Assembly: GCA_009889515.1 (NCBI GenBank)
Contig: WUQR01000068.1
Span: forward strand, 186,001 to 250,000
Source of the DNA: Nitrososphaerota archaeon
GTDB lineage: Archaea; Thermoproteota; Nitrososphaeria_A; Caldarchaeales; Calditenuaceae
Direction of reading: 5' to 3'
Length of the DNA: 64,000 nucleotides
Shown here: positions 1-9,316 of the stretch, one piece after another
How the letters are laid out: each line of letters starts with the position of its first letter
Numbering within the stretch: the stretch's first letter is position 1
The notes under the pieces: generated by a model
Seen by the model: only the letters and a program-made list of their open reading frames with translations
The model's database searches: none
Told to the model about the DNA's origin: nothing
Translations under genes and position numbers: made by a program

Positions 1-569
1 CATCACCAGTCAGCTTGGCAGGTGTTAGTGCCATAGTGGCTTCCATAGTTATGATATGGGGCTCGTCCAAATTCCCAAGCGAGATAAGATACGGAGACCT
101 TACACCACTGTTCTTCGGAGGGGCAGCATGCCTCGTAGCATCAGCCTTGATAACCGCGGTAGCAGCCCTCCAGATAAGGGCTGAGAAACCGACTGGTGAG
201 AGGGAGCTCGAGTCCCTACTGGTGACTCTGCCTCGATACTCGTCGGCCGCAGCCACCCAGTCGCCGCAGCCCACACAGCCCACAGCAAGGCCCAAAGGAG
301 CACTCACTGCGGGTACTTCGCGCACAGCGCTAATAGGCTTGGAGGTTGTGAGCCGGAGCGACACACTGGTCTGTCTAAAATGTGGAGCTAGTGCACCTAT
401 AGGAGCGGTGAATTGTCCGGAGTGTGGTGAGAGGTTTAGGAAGGCCGCCTCAGGTCTAAGATGCCCTGTCTGTGAGGCGCCATTTTCAATCGCTAAACCC
501 ATCTCGGCGGGCCATTATGTCTGTGGACAATGCTTCTCGGACATCAGGGTGGTGAGGCGCGCGTCTTGA
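1..569 (+). CDS. Membrane protein with C-terminal double zinc ribbon (5' partial)
   Basis: The reading frame is open to the left edge of the window, so the true start lies upstream. What is visible is a hydrophobic segment at the very beginning and a second one at about residues 32-54 counted from the TTG at position 15. A Ser/Gln/Pro/Thr-rich linker follows. The C-terminal domain has four Cys pairs (C120/C123, C134/C137, C150/C153, C170/C173), which make two zinc-ribbon-like knuckles. The topology suggests a membrane anchor with a cytosolic zinc domain. No function can be assigned. Confidence 0.7.
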   Translation, partial: SPVSLAGVSAIVASIVMIWGSSKFPSEIRYGDLTPLFFGGAACLVASALITAVAALQIRAEKPTGERELESLLVTLPRYSSAAATQSPQPTQPTARPKGALTAGTSRTALIGLEVVSRSDTLVCLKCGASAPIGAVNCPECGERFRKAASGLRCPVCEAPFSIAKPISAGHYVCGQCFSDIRVVRRAS

Positions 570-588
570 AAAAGCGTAACTCCCCTAT

Positions 589-1065
589 TTAACCAAGCTT
601 CGTAATAGTGTCGAGGCTTGGTGGGTTGTTTACCGAGGCTGAAGCCAAAACCCTCCCCACGTCATCCAGTATCAGTATCACCCTCTCCCCCCTCCTTCTC
701 TCATTATAATCCACATACCTCACCCTCACTGAGCCGTGAACCGCGTCAACTATTGTAAGCCTGGCTCCTAACGAGGGAGCATAATGTAGCCCATGATTAT
801 TTGAAAGAGGCAACACTACATCCCAAACGCTCTCCACGCTGAAAACCCCCATGACCCGCCTCTTTCTACGCGCCTCCCACCTCAACCATATCGGGAGGGT
901 GATCGTCGCGGGGAGTATGAGGATTGCTGCAAGGTATTTGTTGCCAGTGAAGATGTAGAGTGCTGCAGCGAGCAAGGGAAACAGAGTGAGCATCTCTACC
1001 GCAAGTATTCTCAGATATTTGTCGTGGAGGAGGAGCCTGTCAACATCACCGGCTACCGGTAGCAC
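589..1065 (-). CDS. Small membrane protein of unknown function
   Basis: 158 aa. Two adjacent hydrophobic segments at about residues 22-62 are followed by a basic stretch (WEARRKRR) and a soluble C-terminal half of beta-strand character. This layout suggests a hairpin membrane anchor with a cytosolic domain. It is convergent with the zinc-ribbon gene to its left and is read in the same direction as the downstream beta-CASP gene's strand. I do not recognise the family. Confidence 0.6.
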   Translation of the reverse strand: MLPVAGDVDRLLLHDKYLRILAVEMLTLFPLLAAALYIFTGNKYLAAILILPATITLPIWLRWEARRKRRVMGVFSVESVWDVVLPLSNNHGLHYAPSLGARLTIVDAVHGSVRVRYVDYNERRRGERVILILDDVGRVLASASVNNPPSLDTITKLG

Positions 1066-1108
1066 CTTGTGTAAACAGGTAAAAGGGTTGCTGTTAAGCG
1101 TTACCCAT

Positions 1109-2365
1109 CTATAAGATGATAGGTTCAGGTCCCGCCGGGTTTATGGCCTTGAAGCCTGTGTTCTCGTTTATCCAAGCTGCGAATGCCTCACAGGATTCTG
1201 GGTCGCCATGTATTGTTATTGCTACTCCTGAGTCCCCGCGTTTAGATATGTATTCTCTGAGCTCTGCTTGACCCGCGTGTGCTGAGAGCTTATACTGTAC
1301 GACTTTAGCGGCTGCCTTGAGCTCCGAGCTATTAAACGCGAGTTTTCCCTCGGCCAGAAGCTTGGCGCCGGGTGTGTTAGGAGCTTGGAAGCTTACAAGC
1401 AGTATAGAGGATGCAGGGTCCTCCGCAACTTTGGCGGCATAGTAGGCTGCAGGGCCGCCCTTCAGCATACCTGCCGGGCTGACCACCACTCCAGGCTCAT
1501 CCAGCAGTCTCTCCCTATCCCTCTTACCTTTCACAATCCTGAGCTTCCGACTCGCCTTCGCCAAGAGGTCTACCCCGTCCACATAGGTCTCATCCTCGAT
1601 GTAGAGTTCGAGAAGCTGCCTGGCCATGCCATCAATCCATACGGGCTCCTTGAAGCCATGGGCATAGAGTATGCAGGCCACCTCCTGTGCCCTGGCCACG
1701 GCAAAGGATGGCACTACTACCACACCGCCCTGGTTCACAGTCTCCCTCGCCACCTCTACGACCCTATCCTCCAGCGTCCTCCGAGGCAGATGGGCCTCAC
1801 GCGCATATGTTGACTCGGTGATGACCACGTCGAACCCGGTGCCCGGGTCGTCGCAGCCATCGAGCAGCCTCGTCTTCACTGACGTGAAGTCGCCGGTATA
1901 GAGGAGCGTCTTATCTGCATTAACTATTATCTGCGCGCTTCCAGGAATGTGGCCGGCGTCGACGAACTCGATCTCAGCGTCCTTAACCCTAAACCTCTCA
2001 CCATACCTCACCCTCTGAACAGTCCTGACGAACTTTGTGACCTCTGAGCCTGCGAAGGGGAGATAGTAGCCGCTGAGCTTCAACATGTCCTTCAGCAGAA
2101 TCTCGGCCTGTCTGACTGTTGACTCGGTCGCATAGATTTTGGGCGTGGTGCTGACTAGCAGGAGTGGGGCTGCGCCCACGTGGTCTAGGTGGGCGTGGGA
2201 TATCAGTACGGCGTCCAAGTCCTTGGGCGAGACGTGGCCGGGCAGAATTACCCGGTCATCTATCCTGACACCATAGTCTAACAATATTCTGGCCCCGCCA
2301 GCCGTCTTCACCAGTATGGCCGATCTTCCGACCTCCCTAGCCCCGCCTAAAACCTTAATCTCTAT
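1109..2365 (-). CDS. Beta-CASP metallo-beta-lactamase-fold ribonuclease (KH-less CPSF type)
   Basis: This is a predicted zinc-dependent RNA nuclease of the aCPSF/RNase J superfamily. Counting from the GTG at 2311, the metal-binding motif HAHLDH is at residues 39-44. It is followed by HIPGSAQI, YTGDFTS, the TESTYARE segment that opens the beta-CASP insert, SAHAGQ, and a terminal HGDPESC. At about 400 aa without an N-terminal KH region it is the short archaeal form. The GTG is probably not the real start: the upstream in-frame codons to 2365 encode the conserved family N-terminus VLGGAREVGRSAILV. No ATG, GTG or TTG precedes them before an in-frame TGA. An ATA at 2365 lies 5 nt after a GGTGAT Shine-Dalgarno-like sequence, so I placed the start there tentatively. 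An extra base that shifts an upstream ATG out of frame is the alternative. Confidence 0.85.
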   Translation of the reverse strand: MEIKVLGGAREVGRSAILVKTAGGARILLDYGVRIDDRVILPGHVSPKDLDAVLISHAHLDHVGAAPLLLVSTTPKIYATESTVRQAEILLKDMLKLSGYYLPFAGSEVTKFVRTVQRVRYGERFRVKDAEIEFVDAGHIPGSAQIIVNADKTLLYTGDFTSVKTRLLDGCDDPGTGFDVVITESTYAREAHLPRRTLEDRVVEVARETVNQGGVVVVPSFAVARAQEVACILYAHGFKEPVWIDGMARQLLELYIEDETYVDGVDLLAKASRKLRIVKGKRDRERLLDEPGVVVSPAGMLKGGPAAYYAAKVAEDPASSILLVSFQAPNTPGAKLLAEGKLAFNSSELKAAAKVVQYKLSAHAGQAELREYISKRGDSGVAITIHGDPESCEAFAAWINENTGFKAINPAGPEPIIL

Positions 2366-2431
2366 AGCCCATCACCATCTCTTCTATTCACTTTTCTTAA
2401 CCCACTATTCTGACCTCCTATATGGGGAAGC

Positions 2432-2441
2432 AACGTTATAT
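2432..2441 (+). promoter_or_regulatory. TATA box of the purP pair
   Basis: GTTATATACC lies in the divergent gap between the beta-CASP gene and the first PurP gene, about 80 nt before the ATG at 2519. It is the best TATA-like element in the gap and implies a leader of roughly 50 nt. Confidence 0.4.
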
Positions 2442-2518
2442 ACCTACTCTGAGGCCTCGGGCAGCGGCGTAGGTCATGATTTTTAACTGCGGGTTTAGGG
2501 TGCGTTCTGAGGTGTGGC

Positions 2519-3523
2519 ATGCTTAGGGCTGCGATCTATGCGGGCCACTCGGCCATCCAGCTCTCGCTAGGCCTCAGGGAGGAGGGGGTTGAGGTGGCGA
2601 TCTTCGGGCCGCAGGACAGGCTGAGACTCTACTCTAGGTTTCCTACAATAAGGGCGAGGCTACTCAACTACGAGGGCCCTTCACTACTTGACAAGCTGGC
2701 CGATGAGGGCTACTTCTTGATCCTCACAGGCGGATCGGTAGAGTACCTGACGCCGAAGGTGGTTGAAGAGGCGAGGATTCCGGTGTTCGGTCTCAGGGGT
2801 CTGGTGAGGTGGGAGGCTGATTGGCGGTTAAAGATCCGCCTCTTGGAGGAGGCCGGGATTCCTGTCCCACGTATATTTAGAAGCATCGAGGAGGTTGATG
2901 GCCTAGTAATTGCGAAGCTTCCCGGAGCTAAGGGTGGGCGCGGTTATCTAGTAACGCGAAGCCCCGAGGAGATTAGGAGCTGGCTGGAAAGGGTAATCCT
3001 CCAAGGCCTCATCGCCAGCCCAGACGAGGTCTTCCTCCAAGAATACATAGTCGGCACCACGATGTATGCCCACTACTTCCAGAGCCCCATAATGGATAGG
3101 CTGGAGTTGACCGGCTTCGACATAAGGTATGAATCCAATGCCGATGGGCTTAGGCGTCTATCCCCGCGGAATATAGGGGACTTGAGGGAGGGGTTTGTGG
3201 TGACCGGAAATCTGCAGGTTTATCCTAGGGAGAGGCTTCTCGAGGACTTTATCCAGCTGGGCGAGAAGTTTGTCGAGGCCACCAAAAGGCTGATACCCCC
3301 TGGTGTGATAGGGCCTTTCTGTCTCGAAACCGTCGTTACCGAGGATTTGAAACCCATCGTCTTCGAGTTTTCAGGGAGGATAGTTGCTGGGACAAACGTA
3401 TACTTGGGCGGAAGCCCCTATCTCGCATTGTACTGGGGGCGCGAGATGACTGTGGGGAGGAGGATAGCTCTAGAGGTTAAGATGGCGGAGGAGCAGGGTA
3501 GGCTCGGGGAGGTGCTGACATAG
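2519..3523 (+). CDS. purP: PurP-family ATP-grasp ligase (FAICAR synthetase), copy 1
   Basis: 334 aa. PurP makes FAICAR from AICAR, formate and ATP in archaea that lack the folate-dependent PurH transformylase. The N-terminal pre-ATP-grasp region starts [12 protein letters not shown]; the ATP-grasp core includes [16 protein letters not shown] (about 130-145). The C-terminal signature GPFCLETVV followed by [14 protein letters not shown] and GGSPYLAL is typical of the family. The C-terminus looks closer to canonical PurP than that of its tandem neighbour. The two genes are 2 nt apart and clearly co-transcribed. Which paralogue performs the purine step cannot be settled from sequence alone. Confidence 0.85.
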   Translation: MLRAAIYAGHSAIQLSLGLREEGVEVAIFGPQDRLRLYSRFPTIRARLLNYEGPSLLDKLADEGYFLILTGGSVEYLTPKVVEEARIPVFGLRGLVRWEADWRLKIRLLEEAGIPVPRIFRSIEEVDGLVIAKLPGAKGGRGYLVTRSPEEIRSWLERVILQGLIASPDEVFLQEYIVGTTMYAHYFQSPIMDRLELTGFDIRYESNADGLRRLSPRNIGDLREGFVVTGNLQVYPRERLLEDFIQLGEKFVEATKRLIPPGVIGPFCLETVVTEDLKPIVFEFSGRIVAGTNVYLGGSPYLALYWGREMTVGRRIALEVKMAEEQGRLGEVLT

Positions 3524-3525
3524 CC

Positions 3526-4578
3526 TTGAAGCTGAGCATCGCATGCATTGCAAGCCACTCAGCCCTCGACGTATTTGACGGAGCGAAGGATGAGGGCTTC
3601 CCCACAATAGCCATCTGTAGGAAGGGCAGGGAACGTATCTATGCAGCCGCCCGTGAGACGGTCGACAAGTGCATAGTCCTTGACAACTACAGAGACGTTA
3701 TCGACCCGCAGATCCAGGAGAAGCTGATGGATGAGGGCTCGATAATCGTGCCTAACAGGAGCATGGCGGTCTACGTGGGCTACGACGAGATCGAGAAGGA
3801 GCTCAGAGTCCCCATCTTCGGAAACAAGCGGATGCTCAGGTGGGAGGAGCGTACAGGTGAGAAGAACTACTACAGGCTGCTGGATGAGGCCGGAATCAGG
3901 CACCCCTCTGTTTGGAGCATAGACGAGGTCGCGGGGCCTGTCCTCCTCAAGGTCCAAGAGGCTGGGAGGCCCCAGGAGAGGGCATTCATATTTGCATCGG
4001 GGCGTGACGATCTCTACGCAAAGATTGACGAGGCCCTCAAGAGGGGGATAATCTCGGAGGAGCAGCTGAAGAAGAGCGTGGCTGAAGAGCTCATAATAGG
4101 TGCCCACTTCAACATCAACTATTTCTACAGCGTAGCTAGGCAGAGGCTCGAGATACTAAGCGTCGATAGGCGGATCCAGAGCAACCTCGACGGGATACTT
4201 CACCTGCCCGCCAAGCAGCAGATGGAAATAAACCCACAGATAAGCATGGTCGAGGTCGGGCACATACCCGTCACCCTCAGGGAAAGCCTTCTAGAGGAGG
4301 CGTACAGCATCGGTGAGAGGTTCGTGGCCGCGACAAGGAGGTTGGAGCCGCCTGGAATAATAGGCCCCTTCACCCTACAGACACTAGTCACGCCAGAGCT
4401 CCAGCTAGTCGTCTACGACGTTGCACCACGCATAGGCGGGGGAACAAACGCCCACATGGCAATAGGAGGACAATACTCGAAGCTATTCCTCAGAAAACCA
4501 GTCTCACTGGGAAGAAGGATAGCCATAGAGATCAGGGAGATGAGCAATGAGGGAAGAACAGACGAGATAACAACCTGA
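3526..4578 (+). CDS. PurP-family ATP-grasp ligase, copy 2
   Basis: 350 aa, TTG start 2 nt after the stop of copy 1. It has the same architecture: N-terminal KLSIACIASHSALDVFDGA, an ATP-grasp core, GPFTLQTLVTPEL, and the ending YDVAPRIGGGTNAH with the GG-Y-S motif near residue 320. The PRIGGGTN variant and the loss of the canonical SARIVAGTN form suggest a PurP-like paralogue. Several archaea carry two PurP genes. It may be a second subunit or act on a related amine; this is inference. Confidence 0.8.
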   Translation: MKLSIACIASHSALDVFDGAKDEGFPTIAICRKGRERIYAAARETVDKCIVLDNYRDVIDPQIQEKLMDEGSIIVPNRSMAVYVGYDEIEKELRVPIFGNKRMLRWEERTGEKNYYRLLDEAGIRHPSVWSIDEVAGPVLLKVQEAGRPQERAFIFASGRDDLYAKIDEALKRGIISEEQLKKSVAEELIIGAHFNINYFYSVARQRLEILSVDRRIQSNLDGILHLPAKQQMEINPQISMVEVGHIPVTLRESLLEEAYSIGERFVAATRRLEPPGIIGPFTLQTLVTPELQLVVYDVAPRIGGGTNAHMAIGGQYSKLFLRKPVSLGRRIAIEIREMSNEGRTDEITT

Positions 4579-4661
4579 ACACACAAATACTCAATAGAGA
4601 AGCCAGACAGATCCAAACACGCAGAACCAGCTCTAAACGTTAAACGGTTTTGGGTATTGAT

Positions 4662-4690
4662 GGGCTATAATTTAAATACTTTTTTAGAAA
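4662..4690 (+). promoter_or_regulatory. AT-rich promoter region before the 402-aa membrane gene
   Basis: The run GGCTATAATTTAAATACTT, followed by a T-rich stretch, contains the TATA-like element TTTAAATA roughly 40 nt upstream of the TTG start at 4716. It fits a short-leader archaeal promoter. Confidence 0.45.
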
Positions 4691-4715
4691 AGTTTATTAC
4701 CCATTCTCGTACGGC

Positions 4716-5924
4716 TTGAATGAGCCATCTTTGACCAATAGCGGCTCGCCAAACTCGGGGAGAGCCTTTAGGTATGTGTTTGCAGGTGTTCTGACATTCG
4801 TGGCATCCCTCACGATAGGTAACACCCCATACCTGTTTTTCGGATATGGCATCAGCCCCCTTGGATTGCTGACAACCGGCCTCCTACTCAACCCACTGCC
4901 AGCAACCGTGATCGTCTTCGTGTCCACCACGGCCGCCATGTCTCTTATGGCTCTGACGCGTTCAGCTTTCACACTGGTTGTAGTTGCTTTCGTCCTCCTC
5001 AGGACAGTGCAGGCCTACATTCTTTCGAGACTTAAGCGACGGATTGGTGTAGCTGGGGCTTCAGTCATGACCGTACTTATTGGGACCGTCATAGCCACGC
5101 TCCTCGGCTTAGCATACTATGGAGAGGGCGCCATTGCAGTCACTATGACCTTCTTTGAGAGCATCTTCATCTTCCCAGCATACGTGTTGGTGAGGTCGAT
5201 CAGCTTAAGGAGGCAGGGGTCTCTCCTCCTAGGAGGCGCCACGTTGCTGTCTACATTTGGTATATTCCTCTCGGCAAGCCCGTTCTGGACTCCTCTCCCC
5301 GCCGCTGTCAGCACAATAGTGTTTATGGTCTCCTCCATTCTAATTCTGCGGGGAGGGGCCTCAAGGATAATCTCTGTAGCCGTACTAGCTTTTGCTCTAC
5401 TAGCGGTACCAGCTTCATTCACAAGCGACACTACATCCTTCTCCTACAACATGCGAAACACCTTCTACCCCCTATACCCCGACTCTCTTTCCGCATCGCA
5501 GTGGATCCAAACCAACTCGTCAGCGTCATGCCTACAGGGGAATATAGCTGGTGCTGGGACCGTTGAAAGCGGCGTCTGGGGGCCTGAGAGACTGAGGGTC
5601 TTGAACACCTGCGTTACAATAAGCGGAACAGTCGAGGGGGTAGCACCCACATATGGACCCGCATACGACGGCGACTTCATAATAGATGTCAGGCTCGACC
5701 CACAATACGAGCACATGCTATCTCTCGGCAGCATCATTCTCAGGAATGGCCTCATGCACGTCGAAGTTGTGCCGTCACAGCAGCCTATGTTAGCAGACAA
5801 GCTTTCAACCATTAAACCGGGAGACAGGGTCATCGTCACAGGTGCGTTTGTGATCGACACTGACCACGGCTTCTGGTCGGAGATTCATCCTACATGGGCC
5901 ATCTCAATCATTCCTTCGGCATAG
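4716..5924 (+). CDS. Polytopic membrane protein with C-terminal soluble domain
   Basis: 402 aa from a TTG start; the nearby ATG at 4720 is out of frame. The first roughly 235 residues contain about seven to eight hydrophobic segments, beginning with YVFAGVLTFVASLTIG. The last roughly 150 residues are hydrophilic and contain two Cys (SCLQGN and NTCVTISG) and a beta-rich, OB-like stretch ending in GDRVIVTGAFVIDTD. The soluble part is probably outside the cell. No family recognised. It stands alone between the purP pair and the peptidase gene. Confidence 0.65.
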   Translation: MNEPSLTNSGSPNSGRAFRYVFAGVLTFVASLTIGNTPYLFFGYGISPLGLLTTGLLLNPLPATVIVFVSTTAAMSLMALTRSAFTLVVVAFVLLRTVQAYILSRLKRRIGVAGASVMTVLIGTVIATLLGLAYYGEGAIAVTMTFFESIFIFPAYVLVRSISLRRQGSLLLGGATLLSTFGIFLSASPFWTPLPAAVSTIVFMVSSILILRGGASRIISVAVLAFALLAVPASFTSDTTSFSYNMRNTFYPLYPDSLSASQWIQTNSSASCLQGNIAGAGTVESGVWGPERLRVLNTCVTISGTVEGVAPTYGPAYDGDFIIDVRLDPQYEHMLSLGSIILRNGLMHVEVVPSQQPMLADKLSTIKPGDRVIVTGAFVIDTDHGFWSEIHPTWAISIIPSA

Positions 5925-5980
5925 TCCAAGTATGGGTACCCACATTTGATTGAGACGTAGATGAGATTGCAACGGGAACG

Positions 5981-5989
5981 CATATATTC
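5981..5989 (+). promoter_or_regulatory. TATA box of the M24 peptidase gene
   Basis: CATATATTC ends 29 nt before the ATG at 6019 (about 34 nt from its centre), so transcription should begin within about ten bases of the start codon (nearly leaderless). Confidence 0.5.
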
Positions 5990-6018
5990 TGTGTAAGCAC
6001 TAGCTTGGCTGATAAGGT

Positions 6019-7152
6019 ATGCCTTGGGCTAAAGGTCCTCAGGCCAGAACACAGCAGCTCGAGAACCTCCTTAGGAATAAGGGACTTGACGGAGCAGTTA
6101 TCTCGGGAAAGAAAGAGGTCTACTATTTCACAGGATTCATAACCACTAGGCTCATACTGCCAACCTACCTCTTCCTACGGGTGGGCCGCGAGCCAGTCTT
6201 ACTCACAGGCTCTACGGATAAGGGAATAGCCTCAGCAAGCTTTGGAGGAGACATAGTGACTTTTGAGAACTATAAACTTGAGGAGCGAATGATAGCGTAC
6301 CCGGGCTATGTTGCTATGGAGGCTGAAAGGCTTATCAGAGAATATTTCTCAGGGGTCAGGAGAATAGGAGCTGATGCGTGGAATCTGCCTTATTCACTCT
6401 ACCAAGCCCTTGTGCGAGGGATGGGTAGTGTCGAGTTGATAGATATATCGCAGGACATATTGGCCATGAGGGCGATCAAACACCAAGACGAGCTCGAGCT
6501 AATCCAGAAGAGCTGCGAGCTCGCAGACAGGGCGTATAACATGGCCAAAACCCTAGTCACGCCTGGGAGGACAGAGGTGGAGGTCTATAGCGAGATACAC
6601 AAGGAACTCAGCAGGATAGTGGGGACGTTCCAGTACTTCGCAGGCGACTTCGTCTCAGGAGAGAGGACGGTAAATATTGGAGGTCCACCTACTCCGCGAA
6701 CCATCAGGGAGGGAGAGCCCTTCATCTTCGACCTATGGGTAACAACCAAGGAATACTGGTCCGATACATGTAGGACGTATGTGGTGGGCGGTAGGCCGAG
6801 CGAGGGGTTGAAGAGGCTTCACTCGATAGTTATGCGGGCTCTTGAGAGGGGGATGGAGAAGCTTAAGCCCGGAATGTCTGGGGCCCAGATCTACAGCACA
6901 ATCCGCGAGACGTTCAAGGAGGCGGGCTACGCTGAATACTTCCCCCACCACGCGGGTCATGGAATTGGGCTGGACGGGCAGGAGCCGCCATTCTTCATAC
7001 CTGGGTCCACTGATACCCTGAAAGCTGGAATGGTTGTTACACTGGAGCCCGGCCTCTATGTCCCAGGTGTTGGGGGAGTCAGGGTGGAGAACAACTTCTT
7101 GGTGACTGAGGAGGGGCCGAAAATACTGACTTTTGCGCCGACCGATCTGTGA
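6019..7152 (+). CDS. pepQ: Xaa-Pro dipeptidase/aminopeptidase (M24 family)
   Basis: 377 aa metallopeptidase that cleaves peptide bonds preceding proline. The N-terminal creatinase-like domain covers roughly residues 10-140 and the pita-bread catalytic domain the rest. All five dimetal ligands are visible: Asp in FIFDLW, Asp in WSDTCRTY, His in HHAGHGIGLDGQE, Glu in VTLEPGLY and Glu in GVRVENNF. Length is normal for PepQ-type enzymes. It is convergent with acs; the stop codons are only a few bases apart. Likely cytosolic peptide turnover. Confidence 0.92.
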   Translation: MPWAKGPQARTQQLENLLRNKGLDGAVISGKKEVYYFTGFITTRLILPTYLFLRVGREPVLLTGSTDKGIASASFGGDIVTFENYKLEERMIAYPGYVAMEAERLIREYFSGVRRIGADAWNLPYSLYQALVRGMGSVELIDISQDILAMRAIKHQDELELIQKSCELADRAYNMAKTLVTPGRTEVEVYSEIHKELSRIVGTFQYFAGDFVSGERTVNIGGPPTPRTIREGEPFIFDLWVTTKEYWSDTCRTYVVGGRPSEGLKRLHSIVMRALERGMEKLKPGMSGAQIYSTIRETFKEAGYAEYFPHHAGHGIGLDGQEPPFFIPGSTDTLKAGMVVTLEPGLYVPGVGGVRVENNFLVTEEGPKILTFAPTDL

Positions 7153-7160
7153 AAAGACAG

Positions 7161-9200
7161 TTACCCACTCTTTCCGCTTATCTCCTTGAGTAGTGTCTCG
7201 TAGGCGGATTTCACCTCTTCGACCGCAGCCTCGTCCTCGAGCGTGGTAATATCTCCTATCGGCTGACCGGTTGCTAGCGCCTTCATTATACGCCTCATAA
7301 TCTTTCCGCTACGGGTCTTCGGTAGTCTACTGACGATAAAGATGCTCTTCGGCTCAGCTATGGCCCCTATACGCTCCCGAACCCACTTCCTCAACTCATC
7401 TTGGACAATCTTTGCCGACGATGGAGCATCAGCCTTAAGGACGACATAGGCGATGGGTACCTCGCCCTTCACATCGTCGGGAACGCCGCACACGGCCGCC
7501 TCGGCGACATACGGATGAGAGACCAGGGCTGACTCTAGCTCGTAGGTGCCGATCCTGTGCCCGGCTACTTTCAGCACTTCGTCAGACCTTCCTAGAACCC
7601 AGATGTATCCGTCACTGTCTCTGATGGCGTAGTCGCCTGTGAAGAAGTAGCCGAACCTCGAGAAATAGACTGAATTGTACCTTTCAGGGTCGCCGTACAT
7701 GCCTGTCGGCGGGCCTGGCATTCCGGGCCAGGGTCTCTTAATTATCAAGTACCCCTTCACGCCGTTTGGAACAGGTTTGCCGTTTTCATCGACGACCTCA
7801 GCCTCGATTCCCGGGAGTGGTGGCCCGTTGGTCCCAGCCTTAAGCGGGACAAGCTTCAGGCCGGGGGCATGGGAGATAAGTATTCCACCCGTCTCCGTCA
7901 TCCACCAAGTGCTTCCGACAGGGCATCTACCACCCCCAATCAGCTCGAATAGCCACCTCCAAGCGGCCGGGTTAATCGGCTCGCCCACACTATGTATCAG
8001 CCTTAAGGTGGAGAGGTCGTGCTTGGTTACGTGCTCTGTACCCAGTCTCATGAACGCCCTTACAGCAGTTGGTGAAGTGTAGAAGATGGTGACACCGTAC
8101 CTCTCGATGATGCTCCACCACCGGTCTGGTGCAGGATAGTCGGGGGCACCTTCATACATAACCACCGTGGCCCCCGCCATCAAGGGGCCGTAGACTATGT
8201 AGGAGTGGCCGGTAACCCACCCTATGTCGGCTGTGCACCAGTAAATGTCCTCATCCCTTATGTCGAAGACCCACTTCATGGTTGCGTGGAGGAGGACCGC
8301 GTATCCTCCTGTGTCGTGGATTATTCCTTTGGGCTTGCCGGTGGTGCCTGAAGTGTATAACACGTAAAGTATGTCTGTACTCTCCATCTCCTCGGGCTTG
8401 ACATAGGTATTAGGCTTTACGTCCTTGAGGAGGTCATCCAGATATACATGCCTCTCCGGATTGACTGGGGTCTCAGTATTTCCTACTCGGCGCACCAATA
8501 TTATCTTCTCAACTGTCGGGCACTCTACCACCGCCTTATCGGCGATCTCCTTTGTCCTAACTATTTTCCCTCTCCTATAGTATCCGTCGGTCGTGAAGAC
8601 ATATCTGGCTCCCAAGTCGCTAATCCTCGATGCTAGGGCCTCTGCGCTGAAACCGCTGAAGACCTGAGTAAACACGACACCTATACGTGATGCAGCGAGC
8701 ATCAAGATGGGCAGCTCAGGTATCATGGGCATGTAGAACGCTACCCTATCACCCCTCTTCAGGTGGAGTTTCTCCTTCATGACATAGGCGACGCGATTCA
8801 CATACCTCCAGAGGTCGTAGTAGGTGAAGATCTTAGTCTCGAGCGGCTCTCCATCATCCTTGACAGGCTCACCCTCCCAGATGAGGGCGACCTTATTCTT
8901 CCTCCAAGACTTTACATGACGGTCCAAGCAGAGATAGGACAGGTTGAGGCGGCCGCCAACAAACCATTTATAGACATTCGGATAATCTCCCCGCTCGACA
9001 ACCTTCTCAAAGTTCTTGAACCACTCAAGCTCTCTCGCCACTCCAGCCCAGAACTCTTCAAACCTTTCAAGACTCTCCCTGTGGAAGGAGTGGTAATCGC
9101 TTATCGAGACCTGTCTATGCACCCAATTATCCAGCGTTATTCTTTCCTCGAAGTTTAGCGCCTCACGTATAGATTCCGATTGACCCATGGGTCGTCTCAA
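7161..9200 (-). CDS. acs: Acetyl-CoA synthetase (AMP-forming)
   Basis: 679 aa. It activates acetate, or a short acyl acid, to acyl-CoA through an acyl-adenylate. The adenylation signature YTSGTTGKPKG is near residue 287, the core motif TGDYAIRDSDGYIWVLGR is in the second half, and the C-terminal acetylatable lysine motif is KTRSGKIMRR. Length and the conserved WWMTETGG segment fit the Acs subgroup rather than medium-chain ligases. The start is TTG at 9200 with an alternative ATG four codons in (9188). The AT-rich upstream gap (9201-9316) holds its promoter. Confidence 0.95.
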   Translation of the reverse strand: MRRPMGQSESIREALNFEERITLDNWVHRQVSISDYHSFHRESLERFEEFWAGVARELEWFKNFEKVVERGDYPNVYKWFVGGRLNLSYLCLDRHVKSWRKNKVALIWEGEPVKDDGEPLETKIFTYYDLWRYVNRVAYVMKEKLHLKRGDRVAFYMPMIPELPILMLAASRIGVVFTQVFSGFSAEALASRISDLGARYVFTTDGYYRRGKIVRTKEIADKAVVECPTVEKIILVRRVGNTETPVNPERHVYLDDLLKDVKPNTYVKPEEMESTDILYVLYTSGTTGKPKGIIHDTGGYAVLLHATMKWVFDIRDEDIYWCTADIGWVTGHSYIVYGPLMAGATVVMYEGAPDYPAPDRWWSIIERYGVTIFYTSPTAVRAFMRLGTEHVTKHDLSTLRLIHSVGEPINPAAWRWLFELIGGGRCPVGSTWWMTETGGILISHAPGLKLVPLKAGTNGPPLPGIEAEVVDENGKPVPNGVKGYLIIKRPWPGMPGPPTGMYGDPERYNSVYFSRFGYFFTGDYAIRDSDGYIWVLGRSDEVLKVAGHRIGTYELESALVSHPYVAEAAVCGVPDDVKGEVPIAYVVLKADAPSSAKIVQDELRKWVRERIGAIAEPKSIFIVSRLPKTRSGKIMRRIMKALATGQPIGDITTLEDEAAVEEVKSAYETLLKEISGKSG

Positions 9201-9316
9201 GCTTATAGGTAATTTGCCTCATTAATAAACTTCGGTTAGAGTATATCAATACTTTTCATTAAATTGTTTAAAATAATCTACATTTTCATCACATCTTACT
9301 AATATTACATGAGTTT

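Noticed and set aside
1121-1140. tRNA T-arm-like sequence GGTTCAGGTCCCGCC
   Set aside because: It is within the coding 3' end of the beta-CASP gene and no acceptor or anticodon stem surrounds it. No tRNA or rRNA was found elsewhere.
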